From assembly GCA_024742485.1 (NCBI GenBank), contig JANSYK010000002.1, positions 930,001 through 994,000 on the forward strand: DNA of 64,000 nt, read 5' to 3'. Each line of letters begins with the position of its first letter. Position 1 is the first letter of the stretch. The translations under genes were made by a program, and so were the position numbers. This stretch comes from Alphaproteobacteria bacterium. Its GTDB lineage: Bacteria; Pseudomonadota; Alphaproteobacteria; Rhizobiales; Rhizobiaceae. Positions 41,658 to 49,601 of the stretch are shown one piece after another. The notes beneath the pieces are model-generated. The model saw only the letters and a program-made list of their open reading frames with translations. It ran no database searches and had not been told where the DNA came from.

Positions 41658-42761
41658 ATGTTCCGCATGATTTTCAATGCGTTATTTGCCGCCACGGGCG
41701 CGTTTGCCGCAGAGGCCGGCGATTTTGAAAGCCGCGCCCAACGGGCGGCATTGGCCGCACCCGATTATGCGCTCGGCGTGGCCCATGCCAGGGGAGCTGA
41801 GACCCCTGTCACCCGAACATTCGGCACGGTCAGCCGGAACAGCGACCGGCCCGTCTCGGCGGATGCATCCTGGCATATCGGCTCGATCAGCAAGTCGTTT
41901 ACCGCCAGCCTGATCATGCGCCTGGCCGAGCGCGAGCTCCTTGCCCTGGACGCGCCGATTGCGCAATACCTGCCAGACGACCGGGCGGACATGCATGAAG
42001 ACTGGCGGTCAATGACGCTGCGGTCGCTGCTGTCGCACACGTCCGGCCTGCAGGCCAATGCGCCGACGCCGACCTTCCTCGTCCGGACCCGGGACAACCT
42101 CCATGCCATAAGGCGGGATGTGCTCGGCACCGTGTGGGGCACGGCACCAACGGGTGCGGCGGGAACCTATCTCTATTCCAATCTGGGCTATGTGCTGGCA
42201 GGCTTTGTTGCCGAGGAGGTCACCGGCAGGACCTGGGAAGCGTTAATCCGGTCCGAGATCGCCGACACGCTCGGTCTGGGTTCCCTGGGGTTCGGCGCGC
42301 CGACCGAGCCGGATGCGCCAAGGGGGCATCGAAATTTCGTCGTCCTCAAACGACCGGTGTCGCCTGATACAAAGGATTCCGACAACCCGCCCTGGCTTGG
42401 ACCCGCGGGCACCATTCACCTGAGCCTTGCCGACCTGGTGCGCTGGGGACAGGCCCATCTGTCGGCCTGCAGGGGTGAGATGCCGGGTTTTCTGACCGCC
42501 GCAAGTTGCCGGGAGATGCGAACCGTCATCGCCGATGATTATGGTCTCGGCTGGGTTGTCTCCAGCGCGGAGGACGGCACGCCGCTGCTGTGGCACAACG
42601 GTTCGAACTCCATGTGGTATGCCATGCTGGTGCTCCTGCCCGAGCATGATCTGGTTCTTGCGGTCACCACGAATGTCTTTGACGCCAGGCGGATCGACCG
42701 GCTGACCGGCGAGTTGCGCCGGGAATTGATCGACGCGGACCAGACGCCCGCGCCGGATTGA
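41658..42761 (+). CDS. Serine beta-lactamase-fold hydrolase (class C-like esterase/peptidase)
   Basis: The 367-residue protein starts with a hydrophobic signal-like segment (IFNALFAATGAFA). It has penicillin-binding-type motifs: SxxK as SISK (Ser76, Lys79), YxN in YSNLGYVLAGF and WHNGSN in place of the KTG triad. Such proteins are esterases, D-aminopeptidases or beta-lactamase relatives; drug resistance should not be assumed. The 259 bases before it hold only a doubtful short reading frame (ATG at 41428). Confidence 0.85.
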   Translation: MFRMIFNALFAATGAFAAEAGDFESRAQRAALAAPDYALGVAHARGAETPVTRTFGTVSRNSDRPVSADASWHIGSISKSFTASLIMRLAERELLALDAPIAQYLPDDRADMHEDWRSMTLRSLLSHTSGLQANAPTPTFLVRTRDNLHAIRRDVLGTVWGTAPTGAAGTYLYSNLGYVLAGFVAEEVTGRTWEALIRSEIADTLGLGSLGFGAPTEPDAPRGHRNFVVLKRPVSPDTKDSDNPPWLGPAGTIHLSLADLVRWGQAHLSACRGEMPGFLTAASCREMRTVIADDYGLGWVVSSAEDGTPLLWHNGSNSMWYAMLVLLPEHDLVLAVTTNVFDARRIDRLTGELRRELIDADQTPAPD

Positions 42762-42907
42762 CCGCCCCACGGGTTGAATGGCGCCTGACTCCAGTTAAAC
42801 AATCCGTCACCAAGTTTGATGACATTGCCCGGTTCCGACTTGATTTCTCGCGCCCGCTCGCCTTTCGTATCCCCAGACACTTTTTCAACATCCGGAGACG
42901 ACTTGCC

Positions 42908-43315
42908 GTGAGACACCCTCTTGTGACGGGAATGATGGCCGCAGCGCTGGCATGGGTCAGCCCCGCAATGGCCGATGAAAACGACTGGGCAGGGCTGTAC
43001 AAGGGGCTCGATGGCCTTGACGGCTCGATCGACTATCTGTCGATTGCGCCATCCGGCCAGGGCACGTTCGATATTCGGGTCATGCCCTCGGTGATCTCAC
43101 TGTGTGAAAGCGGCCGCGGCTGGATTGTCGCCGAGGGCAAATTGACCGACGACGGCAGGCTGCATCGCACCAATGCGCAGGTGATTTGTGACGGCGCCGA
43201 ACCCGTCGCCCTGGAGGACAGGATGCTGGAGCGCGATGCGCAAACCGGGATTGTTCGCTATGGGGCCTCCGATGACCGTCGGCCGCTGATTTTCCACCGC
43301 GTTTCGACGCCATAG
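42908..43315 (+). CDS. Small secreted protein of unknown function
   Basis: The likely start is GTG 42908 (GGAGA about ten bases upstream). It gives a 135-residue precursor whose first 22 residues are a clear signal peptide (LVTGMMAAALAWVSPAMA, then DENDW). The mature part (WAGLYKGLDGLDGSIDYLSIAP) looks beta-rich and contains two Cys that could form a disulfide (SLCESG and QVICDG). A longer frame back to 42758 is Arg-rich and unlikely. No family recognised. Confidence 0.65.
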   Translation: MRHPLVTGMMAAALAWVSPAMADENDWAGLYKGLDGLDGSIDYLSIAPSGQGTFDIRVMPSVISLCESGRGWIVAEGKLTDDGRLHRTNAQVICDGAEPVALEDRMLERDAQTGIVRYGASDDRRPLIFHRVSTP

Positions 43316-43360
43316 GCCACGGGCCGACCAACGCCATTATCCGCAAAGGTGCATGACACA

Positions 43361-43831
43361 ATGACCGCTTCACTGTTTCGATCGCAGATCCGTATCCTGG
43401 CGTTCGCGCTGCTGGTTTTGGGTGGCGGCTATGGCGCGCCTGCCCTGGCCGATGATTTCCCCGATATCACCGGCAAGTGGGTCGGCACCTACAAGGTGGC
43501 GTTTCCGGCCGGGCATGCCACCCACGCCAACCAGGCGCTCGACACCATGATGGAGCTCGATGTCTACAAACAGGAAGGCAATCTGATCTGGGTGACAAAC
43601 AAGTGGCGGCGGGTCGGCACTGAGGACTGGATCACCGAATACGGAACCGGAAGTTTCGACCAGGAAGATTCCGATGAGCTGGTGATTTCGGAAGAAGGTC
43701 CCGCACCGCAAGAAGGCGTCAATGTCGGCAGTTTCATCGGCGAATATGATGATGGAAATCTCTACCTCAACTATTTGGGCGCCGGCATGGGAGTCTCGTT
43801 TTCCGTAGAACTCATTCGTCAGGGCGGTTGA
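43361..43831 (+). CDS. Small secreted protein of unknown function
   Basis: This 156-residue precursor has a signal peptide (RILAFALLVLGGGYGAPALA, then DDFPD). The mature beta-rich domain begins FPDITGKWVGTYKVAF and ends LNYLGAGMGVSFSVELIRQ. The GKWxGTYK opening is seen in lipocalin-like or DUF-type secreted proteins, but I cannot name one. The start could also be GTG four codons earlier. It follows the other small secreted gene by 45 bases. Confidence 0.7.
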   Translation: MTASLFRSQIRILAFALLVLGGGYGAPALADDFPDITGKWVGTYKVAFPAGHATHANQALDTMMELDVYKQEGNLIWVTNKWRRVGTEDWITEYGTGSFDQEDSDELVISEEGPAPQEGVNVGSFIGEYDDGNLYLNYLGAGMGVSFSVELIRQGG

Positions 43832-43855
43832 AGCGGCGAAATCCTCGAATGCGCT

Positions 43856-44458
43856 CTAACGCCCGTTGATCAGTTTGAGGATCAGCTGCTGCACATTGCC
43901 GCCGGCGGCCATCTCCGCCTGTTCGAAAGCGCGGTTGCGCGCCTTGTAGCGGGCAAAGGCAGCCTTTAGCGGGGTCTGGATGGCGTTGCGGATGGTCTTG
44001 CAGTTCGGATCGTTGTCCTGCCGGAAACCCAGTGTCGTGTCGTAGATCTGCTGCGCCATTTCGGTGACATACTGGCCATGGACGGCCTCATGGGCCCGGA
44101 TGCCGGCGATGAAATCGCGCCAGCGCGCGGCCACATCCGGCGGCAGTGTGTTTGCCGGTTTCGGCAGCGTGTAGGTGATGGTCAGGAACGGCCGCACCAC
44201 CGCCAGCACGCAGTCATTGCCGTCGCGCTTGTAATCGCGTCCCCATTTCAGGTCGAAATCGGTCTTGGCGATGGCGCTGGATGCGCCGCCGCGCAGGATC
44301 GGACCGCGCGCGCCAATCGACTGGTAGAGCGCCATGCCGGTCGTTCCCGAAATCGAATAGGTCTTTTCAACCTCCGTGGCCCGGATGTCGGCCCGGGTGG
44401 GAAGCGCGGTCAGGAGCAGGGCGGCGCAAGCCAGCGCGTGTGTCCAACGAATTCTCAT
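43856..44458 (-). CDS. DUF922-type secreted Zn-dependent protease-like protein
   Basis: The 200-residue precursor has a signal peptide (RIRWTHALACAALLLTALPTRA) and a DUF922-like domain. Features are TYSISGTTGMALYQSIGARG, then KWGRDYKRDGNDCVLAVVRPFLTITYTLPKP, and a zinc-protease-like HEAVHGQYVTEMAQQIY (HExxH). Four Cys pattern is not complete, but CVLAVV and NDPNCKTIR could form a disulfide. Start ATG 44458 gives the signal peptide directly. Convergent with the upstream small secreted protein gene. Confidence 0.8.
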   Translation of the reverse strand: MRIRWTHALACAALLLTALPTRADIRATEVEKTYSISGTTGMALYQSIGARGPILRGGASSAIAKTDFDLKWGRDYKRDGNDCVLAVVRPFLTITYTLPKPANTLPPDVAARWRDFIAGIRAHEAVHGQYVTEMAQQIYDTTLGFRQDNDPNCKTIRNAIQTPLKAAFARYKARNRAFEQAEMAAGGNVQQLILKLINGR

Positions 44459-44597
44459 GGGTTTCGGCACCAATGATTCGGTCGCCGCGGGTCCGGTGGT
44501 AATGGTTTGTCCGTGACGGAATCCTTCATTCGGCCATCATAAGGGGCGGAATGGTAAAACAACAGTGTCGATCGGAGGCGGAGAAGCGATCTGGTCG

Positions 44598-45131
44598 TCA
44601 ATTCATGGACACGAGCGCGGTTTTCAGCGGGAGGAACATTCTCACGGGTGCGCTGCCCAGTTGAACAAAACCAATGCGCGAATAGAATGCTCTCCGTTTT
44701 TCAAAATTGTCGTCCTGGAGCACATCCAAAACGAGCGCTGCAGCGCCGGCCCTATTGGATATATCAACGCTCTGCCGGATGGCGTGGCCCATCAATGCCT
44801 TTCCAAGACCCTGCCCTTGCAAGTCGGACGCTACCGCGGTTGCGGGCAGATATATGACGGGAATCGGAAATTGGTCACCGCGTCGCGCAAGTGCCCCGGC
44901 GTCTTTCGGGACAATTGAGTGTGTGTTCAGCGCGTAGAATCCACTCAGAACACCTTCCGGGTTCGTGGCACACCAGACAACAATGCGTTTCTGTTTGATC
45001 TGTTCGGATATTGCGGTTTTGAACCAGTTGTCAATTTTATCGACACCGCAAGAAAAGGCGCTGCGGTCGTGCAGCGCCTTATCGAATGTTTTAATTGCAT
45101 GTCTGGCGTCAGCCATCAACGAGAAGGTCAT
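44598..45131 (-). CDS. GNAT-family toxin of a type II toxin-antitoxin pair (TacT-like)
   Basis: Toxins of this group acetylate aminoacyl-tRNA and block translation. The 177-residue protein has the TacT-like N-terminus (LHDRSAFSCGVDKIDNWF), acetyl-CoA loop ASDLQGQGLGKALM and the catalytic-type Tyr in RRAFYSRIGFVQL. It overlaps the upstream DUF1778 antitoxin gene by 23 bases; a second Met five codons in would shrink the overlap to 8 bases. The pair is transcribed leftwards as one operon. Confidence 0.9.
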   Translation of the reverse strand: MTFSLMADARHAIKTFDKALHDRSAFSCGVDKIDNWFKTAISEQIKQKRIVVWCATNPEGVLSGFYALNTHSIVPKDAGALARRGDQFPIPVIYLPATAVASDLQGQGLGKALMGHAIRQSVDISNRAGAAALVLDVLQDDNFEKRRAFYSRIGFVQLGSAPVRMFLPLKTALVSMN

Positions 45132-45417
45132 GGCTATGCCTGATGACCTCGCTCAGAGCATCATTGCGCTCACCCGGCGCAACAGCCGCCTCGGCAAAAG
45201 CATCGAATTGGCTTTCGTCCAGCGTTGTTACAAACTGCTCTTTCTCTACCTCCTGGGCCTTCTGGAACGCCGCTGAGGTGATAAATGTGCTCTCATCCAT
45301 ACCGACCATTGCCGCCATGTCTCTGATCTTGGCAGCCACGGTGGGCTTCATCCGCAATTCCTTGCGGGTGCTCTTTGTTTCGGCGACCAGCGCCGTCGCG
45401 TCGCTATATTGGATCAT
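45109..45417 (-). CDS. DUF1778 (ribbon-helix-helix) antitoxin
   Basis: The 102-residue protein has an N-terminal ribbon-helix-helix DNA-binding part (STRKELRMKPTVAAKIRDMAAMVGMDESTFITSAAFQKA). The C-terminus would wrap the GNAT toxin (FVTTLDESQFDAFAEAAVAPG). ATG 45417 has GAGGA upstream. Such antitoxins bind palindromes in their own promoter; two perfect palindromes lie 73-98 bases upstream. Confidence 0.9.
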   Translation of the reverse strand: MIQYSDATALVAETKSTRKELRMKPTVAAKIRDMAAMVGMDESTFITSAAFQKAQEVEKEQFVTTLDESQFDAFAEAAVAPGERNDALSEVIRHSHDLLVDG

Positions 45418-45489
45418 CTTCTTGTCCTCATGAACCGGTAGGGCGCGTGTTTCTGCATTCTGCCCTTTTCACCAGTCCTCTGCGTTGAT

Positions 45490-45515
45490 CCGTATATACG
45501 GTTATTGTACGTACA
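45490..45515. promoter_or_regulatory. Twin perfect palindromes, probable toxin-antitoxin operator
   Basis: CCGTATATACGG (45490-45501) and TGTACGTACA (45506-45515) are both perfect palindromes separated by four bases. They share the GTA/TAC step. They lie upstream of the DUF1778 antitoxin gene, where the ribbon-helix-helix protein should bind to repress the operon. Confidence 0.6.
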
Positions 45516-45647
45516 TTGTCAAGATTTTCGCGCGGCCCATTGTCGTTGTGGCCGCCATTGTTCCACCGAGATTCCTCTCAATGGATGCCTGGTTGTCCCC
45601 CCGGCCCAAGGGTACCCAGATGATCACCGTTACGCAGCGTCATCGGC

Positions 45648-46280
45648 TCAGTCCCGGCGCGGATTGACGGCCCAGACCTTGAAGTCAGAAAGAACCTTCA
45701 GCGTGGCCACAAGCACCAGCGCACACAATGCCCATTTCGTCACCGTTTCCATGGTCCCCTCGATCAGCAGGGCATGAACCACGCTGCCAATGACGGTGAG
45801 CAGCGCCAGAGTGGTGTGGGCGAGGCGCCAGATTCGTGGCCGCAGGCGTAACCGGCGCCGCAGGGCGGCCAGCAGCGCGGCGGCGAAGACGGCCCACATG
45901 GCCGTCACGCCCCAGGCCGAGAAAGGTGTCGGCGATCGGAAGAGCAGGGCATCCACCACATCCGGCGGGCTGGTGATCCACAGGGCCGCCACATGGATCA
46001 CGACCGCCGCTACCAGAAGGCTGCCGAGCCAGCGGTGCAGACGCCGCCCCTGAAGGGCCGATATTCCGGGCAGATATCCACCCACCAGAAGGGGCTGGAA
46101 AAGCAGGAACGCCATGGCGATCACACCCGCAAGTCCGGCGGCGATATAGACCGGTTCACGCCACGCCAGCAGCGGGCTTGTTGCCGCCGCACCGATCGGC
46201 ACGGCAACGGCAATCGCCAGCGCGGCCCAGATCAGGGTCGCGCGGAACCGCTGCGTCTCTTTCGGGGCCAATGGGCTCAA
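45648..46280 (-). CDS. Ferric-reductase-like transmembrane protein (haem b)
   Basis: The 210-residue protein has about six hydrophobic spans and paired His residues in the FRE/YedZ style: RRLHRWLGSLLVAAVVIHVAAL in one helix pair and RIWRLAHTTLALLTVIGSVVHALL in the other. These could ligate haem b. Family members pass electrons across the membrane. It overlaps the upstream Tat-exported intradiol-like gene by four bases (ATGA), so the two products probably work together at the periplasmic face. Confidence 0.82.
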   Translation of the reverse strand: MSPLAPKETQRFRATLIWAALAIAVAVPIGAAATSPLLAWREPVYIAAGLAGVIAMAFLLFQPLLVGGYLPGISALQGRRLHRWLGSLLVAAVVIHVAALWITSPPDVVDALLFRSPTPFSAWGVTAMWAVFAAALLAALRRRLRLRPRIWRLAHTTLALLTVIGSVVHALLIEGTMETVTKWALCALVLVATLKVLSDFKVWAVNPRRD

Positions 46281-46765
46281 GCCGGACGAAGGACGAAATG
46301 CGCCTCCAGGCTGGTGTCCTTGGAACTTGCCATGAGCGGGCGAAGGAAGACCGTTTCGAAATCGCCGCTGTCATAGGCAAGGTGCCCGTGAGCCTGGCCG
46401 AAGGCCGGCACGATCTGCGGCATTTCCAGGCGAAAGACGCCGTTCGCGTCCGTCAGTGTTGCCCCATGGCTGTGTGGATCACGTTCGTGGCCTTCGGTGG
46501 TGTGTGCCCAGATCTGGATGCGCTGACCCTCAAGGGGTGCACCGTCGCCGGCGCGGCGCACGGTGCCGCTCATCCAGAAACCGCCGCCGCCGATCCGTTC
46601 GACGATTGGTGCACCGGCCCGGTAATTGTTGGCTCCGCCACGCATGGAGGGCGTTGGCGCGAGATTCTTGGCACGGGCCGGAACGAGGAACCCGGACGCC
46701 CCGGTCACCACGGCGGCACTGCCGGTGGCAAGCAGAGTTCGGCGGGTGAGCAGGTCAGGTGCCAT
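46277..46765 (-). CDS. Tat-exported intradiol-dioxygenase-fold protein
   Basis: The 162-residue protein has a Tat-like signal (LLTRRTLLATGSAAVVTGASG) and a short intradiol dioxygenase-like beta-sandwich. The landmarks are GFWMSGTVRRAGDGAPLEGQ, then IQIWAHTTEGHERDPHSHGATLTDANGVFRL, and PQIVPAFGQAHGHLAYD. The HxH (HGH) pair of the iron site is present. The two Tyr ligands of true intradiol enzymes are not apparent: the usual PxPYP region reads VPAFG. It may bind metal without ring-cleavage activity. Coupled to the ferric-reductase-like gene downstream. Confidence 0.78.
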   Translation of the reverse strand: MAPDLLTRRTLLATGSAAVVTGASGFLVPARAKNLAPTPSMRGGANNYRAGAPIVERIGGGGFWMSGTVRRAGDGAPLEGQRIQIWAHTTEGHERDPHSHGATLTDANGVFRLEMPQIVPAFGQAHGHLAYDSGDFETVFLRPLMASSKDTSLEAHFVLRPA

Positions 46766-46926
46766 GTCGAAGTCTCCTGTGGGACTGGATAGTGCTCAGC
46801 CAATCCAGTGGGTTCTGACATTTTCCATGCTGAAGTATAGTGCGATTGCGGCAATTTCCGAGATTGCGGTGCTGACAGGCGCAACAAACTGCGTTCACGG
46901 TTTCGTGATCGGGCAATTCCGACCCC

Positions 46927-47925
46927 TCAATCCCGTGTCGAACCGCGCGGAACAAATGTGCTGTCGATCAGGAGATCGGCATCCTCCCGCTGCGGCTCCT
47001 CGAGGCGTCCATAGGCCATTTCGATGGCCTTGGAGAGAATGGTTCGCATGTCCTGGCGGATCGACGTCAGGCGATAGCCGCGCAATCGCGCCATTGCCGT
47101 ATCGTCATGGCCGATCACCTGGACGTCCGCCGGGATGGAAAGCCCCAGCTCGAGTGTGAGCGCATCTATGGCACCGATGGCCATCGGATCATTGGCCGCG
47201 ACGAAGGCATCGAAATTGCGGGCCGCGTCACCCATTTGCGCAACGGCTTTAAATCCACCCTCATAGTCGAAATCACCGACCAGGATATCCGGTTCGGGCA
47301 GGCCAACATGGGCGCAGGCCGCGACATATCCCCGGCGGCGTTCGGCGGCGACCCAGTTTCCTTCGCCCGCGTCCAGAAACACGGTGCGTCGCGTACCGGT
47401 GTCCTTGAGGTGTTGCGCAACGCCCCGCATCACCATTGCATGGTTTGATCCGACCTGGTCGACCCCGGCAAAATTCAGCCGGCGATTGATCAGCACCAGC
47501 GGAACACTGGCCTCTGCGCAGGTCCGCGCTGCTGCCTCGCTGACCCCGGCTGCACACAGGATGACGTCCACACGCCGGCGCAGCAGGCGGGCAATCGCCG
47601 TATCACCGTCATCCGTGGCATCGACAATCTGAAGCAGGATGGAGTCGCCGGTTTCCGTCATCACGTCGACGGCGGATTTCAGCGCGACCGGATAGTTCTG
47701 TTGCGCGTATTGCGTCACCACCAGGCCGGCAAGGCGGCTGCGTCCGAGACTGAGCGATTTGGCGATGGGGTCGGGGACAAAGCCGAGTTCCTGCGCGGCG
47801 GCCAGGACCTTCGCCCGGGTTTTTTTCGAAGCGCTCTTGTTGGGTGAAAAGGTCCTGGAAACAGCCGATTGGCTCACCCCGGCAAGCTTGGCCACATCAT
47901 AGGAGGTTGCTCTTTTTCCGCGCAT
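46927..47925 (-). CDS. LacI-family transcriptional regulator
   Basis: The 332-residue protein begins MRGKRATSYDVAKLAGVSQS, a LacI helix-turn-helix, with AVSRTFSPNKSASKKTRAKV as recognition and hinge. A sugar-binding-type effector domain follows (LAGLVVTQYAQQNYPVALKSAV...). I chose ATG 47925; an upstream in-frame start adds 27 Cys-rich residues and is unlikely. It is divergent from the sulfatase and binding-protein genes, with palindromes in between. Confidence 0.92.
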   Translation of the reverse strand: MRGKRATSYDVAKLAGVSQSAVSRTFSPNKSASKKTRAKVLAAAQELGFVPDPIAKSLSLGRSRLAGLVVTQYAQQNYPVALKSAVDVMTETGDSILLQIVDATDDGDTAIARLLRRRVDVILCAAGVSEAAARTCAEASVPLVLINRRLNFAGVDQVGSNHAMVMRGVAQHLKDTGTRRTVFLDAGEGNWVAAERRRGYVAACAHVGLPEPDILVGDFDYEGGFKAVAQMGDAARNFDAFVAANDPMAIGAIDALTLELGLSIPADVQVIGHDDTAMARLRGYRLTSIRQDMRTILSKAIEMAYGRLEEPQREDADLLIDSTFVPRGSTRD

Positions 47926-47981
47926 CGAACCCTTTCCCGTCCACGGAAATACTATTGAGCATATTGACACGATCCTGCAAA

Positions 47982-48005
47982 GATGCATTTTTGCATCCGG
48001 ATGCA
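47982..48005. promoter_or_regulatory. Palindromic operator between lacI-type and sulfatase genes
   Basis: TGCATCCGGATGCA (47992-48005) is a perfect 14-base palindrome with the central CG typical of LacI-family sites. GATGCA at 47982 also pairs with TGCATC at 47992 around TTTT, giving an overlapping second palindrome. A possible -35 TTGACA lies at 47964. The site ends 19 bases before the sulfatase ATG. Confidence 0.65.
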
Positions 48006-48024
48006 ATTTGGATCGGGAGCAATC

Positions 48025-49560
48025 ATGGGGCGCAAAATTCTCTTCATCACGACCGATGAACAGAGATATGACGGACTGGGTTGCTATGGCGGCCGGATTG
48101 CCAGGACGCCGGTGGCCGACCGACTGGCATCAACCGGCATTCGCTACACGCGCGCCTATAATCAGAACGTGACCTGCATGCCGGCGCGGTCCACCATCAT
48201 CACCGGGCAACATGTCTCCACCCATGGAGTCTATCGCAATGGCTATTCGCTGCCGGAGGATGATCCCTGCGTAGCGCGTTATCTGCGCGAGAAGGGCAAT
48301 TACCGCACGGCGCTGATCGGCAAGGCCCATTGGCAGCCGATGACCGACCATGACAGCTGGGAAGCGTCCGCCGCCAATCGCGGCGACACCGGGCCCTATC
48401 GCGGCTTTGAATATCTGTCGCTGGCCGCCCATAGCGGCATCCCGTACCGCTGCATGATGCATTACAATCGCTGGCTGATCGACAATCACCGCGAATATGT
48501 CGAGTGCTTTTACCCGCCCGTCGGCCCGAAATTCGGACCCAACAATCAGCGGGGTGGCGACACGGGGGCGATTCAGGTCCATTTCAATGATTGTCCGAAG
48601 GAATTCTATCACACGGACTGGGTCGCCGACCGATCGATAGACTGGCTGCGGTCGCTCGGTCAGGAGGATGACTGGTTCCTGTGGGTCAGCTTTCCGGACC
48701 CGCATCACCCCTTCGATCCGCCGGTTGCCGAAAAGGATCGCGTCAACTGGCGCGAACTCGACCTGCCGGACGGCCACCCCGGAAGTCCGCAGGACATCCA
48801 GAAGGTGCTGGCGCAGAAGCCGCGGCACTGGCTGGACTTCTATCTCGGCAAGGCCGACATCGCCGAAGAGACGCCGGACGATTTCGTTCCCTGCCGGATG
48901 AGCCAGGACAATGTCCGCGAAATCAATGCCATGGTCCATGTTCAGAACGAACTGGTCGACGAGGCCATGGGGCGCATTCTCGACTATGTCCGTGACCGCG
49001 GCTGGGATGATGATGTCGATATCATCTTCTCCACCGACCACGGCACCACGCAGGGTGATTTCGGCCTGATGTTCAAGGGTCCGTTCCATGTCGACGGGCT
49101 GATGCGCATTCCACTCATCTGGCGACCCGCTCCCTCAGGCGGGTTACCGGGAGGCGTCACGATCGATGATCCGGTGGGTCAGGTCGATCTGGCGCCGACA
49201 TTTACCAGCATTGCCGGCCTGCCATGCCCGGCCTGGATCGAGGGGCACGAACTTCCGCGCACCAGCGCGCCCGAACGCGATGCCGTGTTCTGCCAATGGG
49301 ATGCGGAAAAGAACGGCATCGAGATCAACATGAAGAGCATCTACGACAGCAATGGCTTTGTCTGCACCGCCTACGCAAAGACCGGATATTACAGCGGAAC
49401 CGAGGGCGAGCTCTACAATCTGCAGGACGACCCGCGGCAATGGGTCAATCTCTGGGACAATCCGGACCACGCCGACACAAAGAACGAAATGCTGGCGAAG
49501 ATAGCCGAACGGACACCGAAGCCGCGCCAACCGGCTCTGGTGCGCACGGCGAGAACCTGA
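48025..49560 (+). CDS. Sulfatase (formylglycine-dependent, alkaline phosphatase superfamily)
   Basis: The 511-residue protein carries the sulfatase motif CMPAR (Cys51, converted to formylglycine) in NVTCMPARSTIITGQH. Metal-site residues lie in FITTDEQRYDGLGCYGG and DIIFSTDHGTTQGDFG, and His in LIGKAHWQP. There is no signal peptide at the chosen ATG 48025, so it may act on an imported sulfate or phosphonate ester. It forms an operon with the binding protein 41 bases downstream and is probably controlled by the divergent LacI regulator. Phosphonate monoester hydrolase is the main alternative. Confidence 0.88.
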   Translation: MGRKILFITTDEQRYDGLGCYGGRIARTPVADRLASTGIRYTRAYNQNVTCMPARSTIITGQHVSTHGVYRNGYSLPEDDPCVARYLREKGNYRTALIGKAHWQPMTDHDSWEASAANRGDTGPYRGFEYLSLAAHSGIPYRCMMHYNRWLIDNHREYVECFYPPVGPKFGPNNQRGGDTGAIQVHFNDCPKEFYHTDWVADRSIDWLRSLGQEDDWFLWVSFPDPHHPFDPPVAEKDRVNWRELDLPDGHPGSPQDIQKVLAQKPRHWLDFYLGKADIAEETPDDFVPCRMSQDNVREINAMVHVQNELVDEAMGRILDYVRDRGWDDDVDIIFSTDHGTTQGDFGLMFKGPFHVDGLMRIPLIWRPAPSGGLPGGVTIDDPVGQVDLAPTFTSIAGLPCPAWIEGHELPRTSAPERDAVFCQWDAEKNGIEINMKSIYDSNGFVCTAYAKTGYYSGTEGELYNLQDDPRQWVNLWDNPDHADTKNEMLAKIAERTPKPRQPALVRTART

Positions 49561-49601
49561 CGACCACCATACGACAAACCAACCATTGGGAGGGAATAGG
49601 C

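Noticed and set aside
41658-42761. Calling the SxxK/YxN protein an antibiotic-resistance beta-lactamase
   Set aside because: It has HNG instead of a typical KTG triad and resembles the broad esterase/peptidase group; resistance is not supported.
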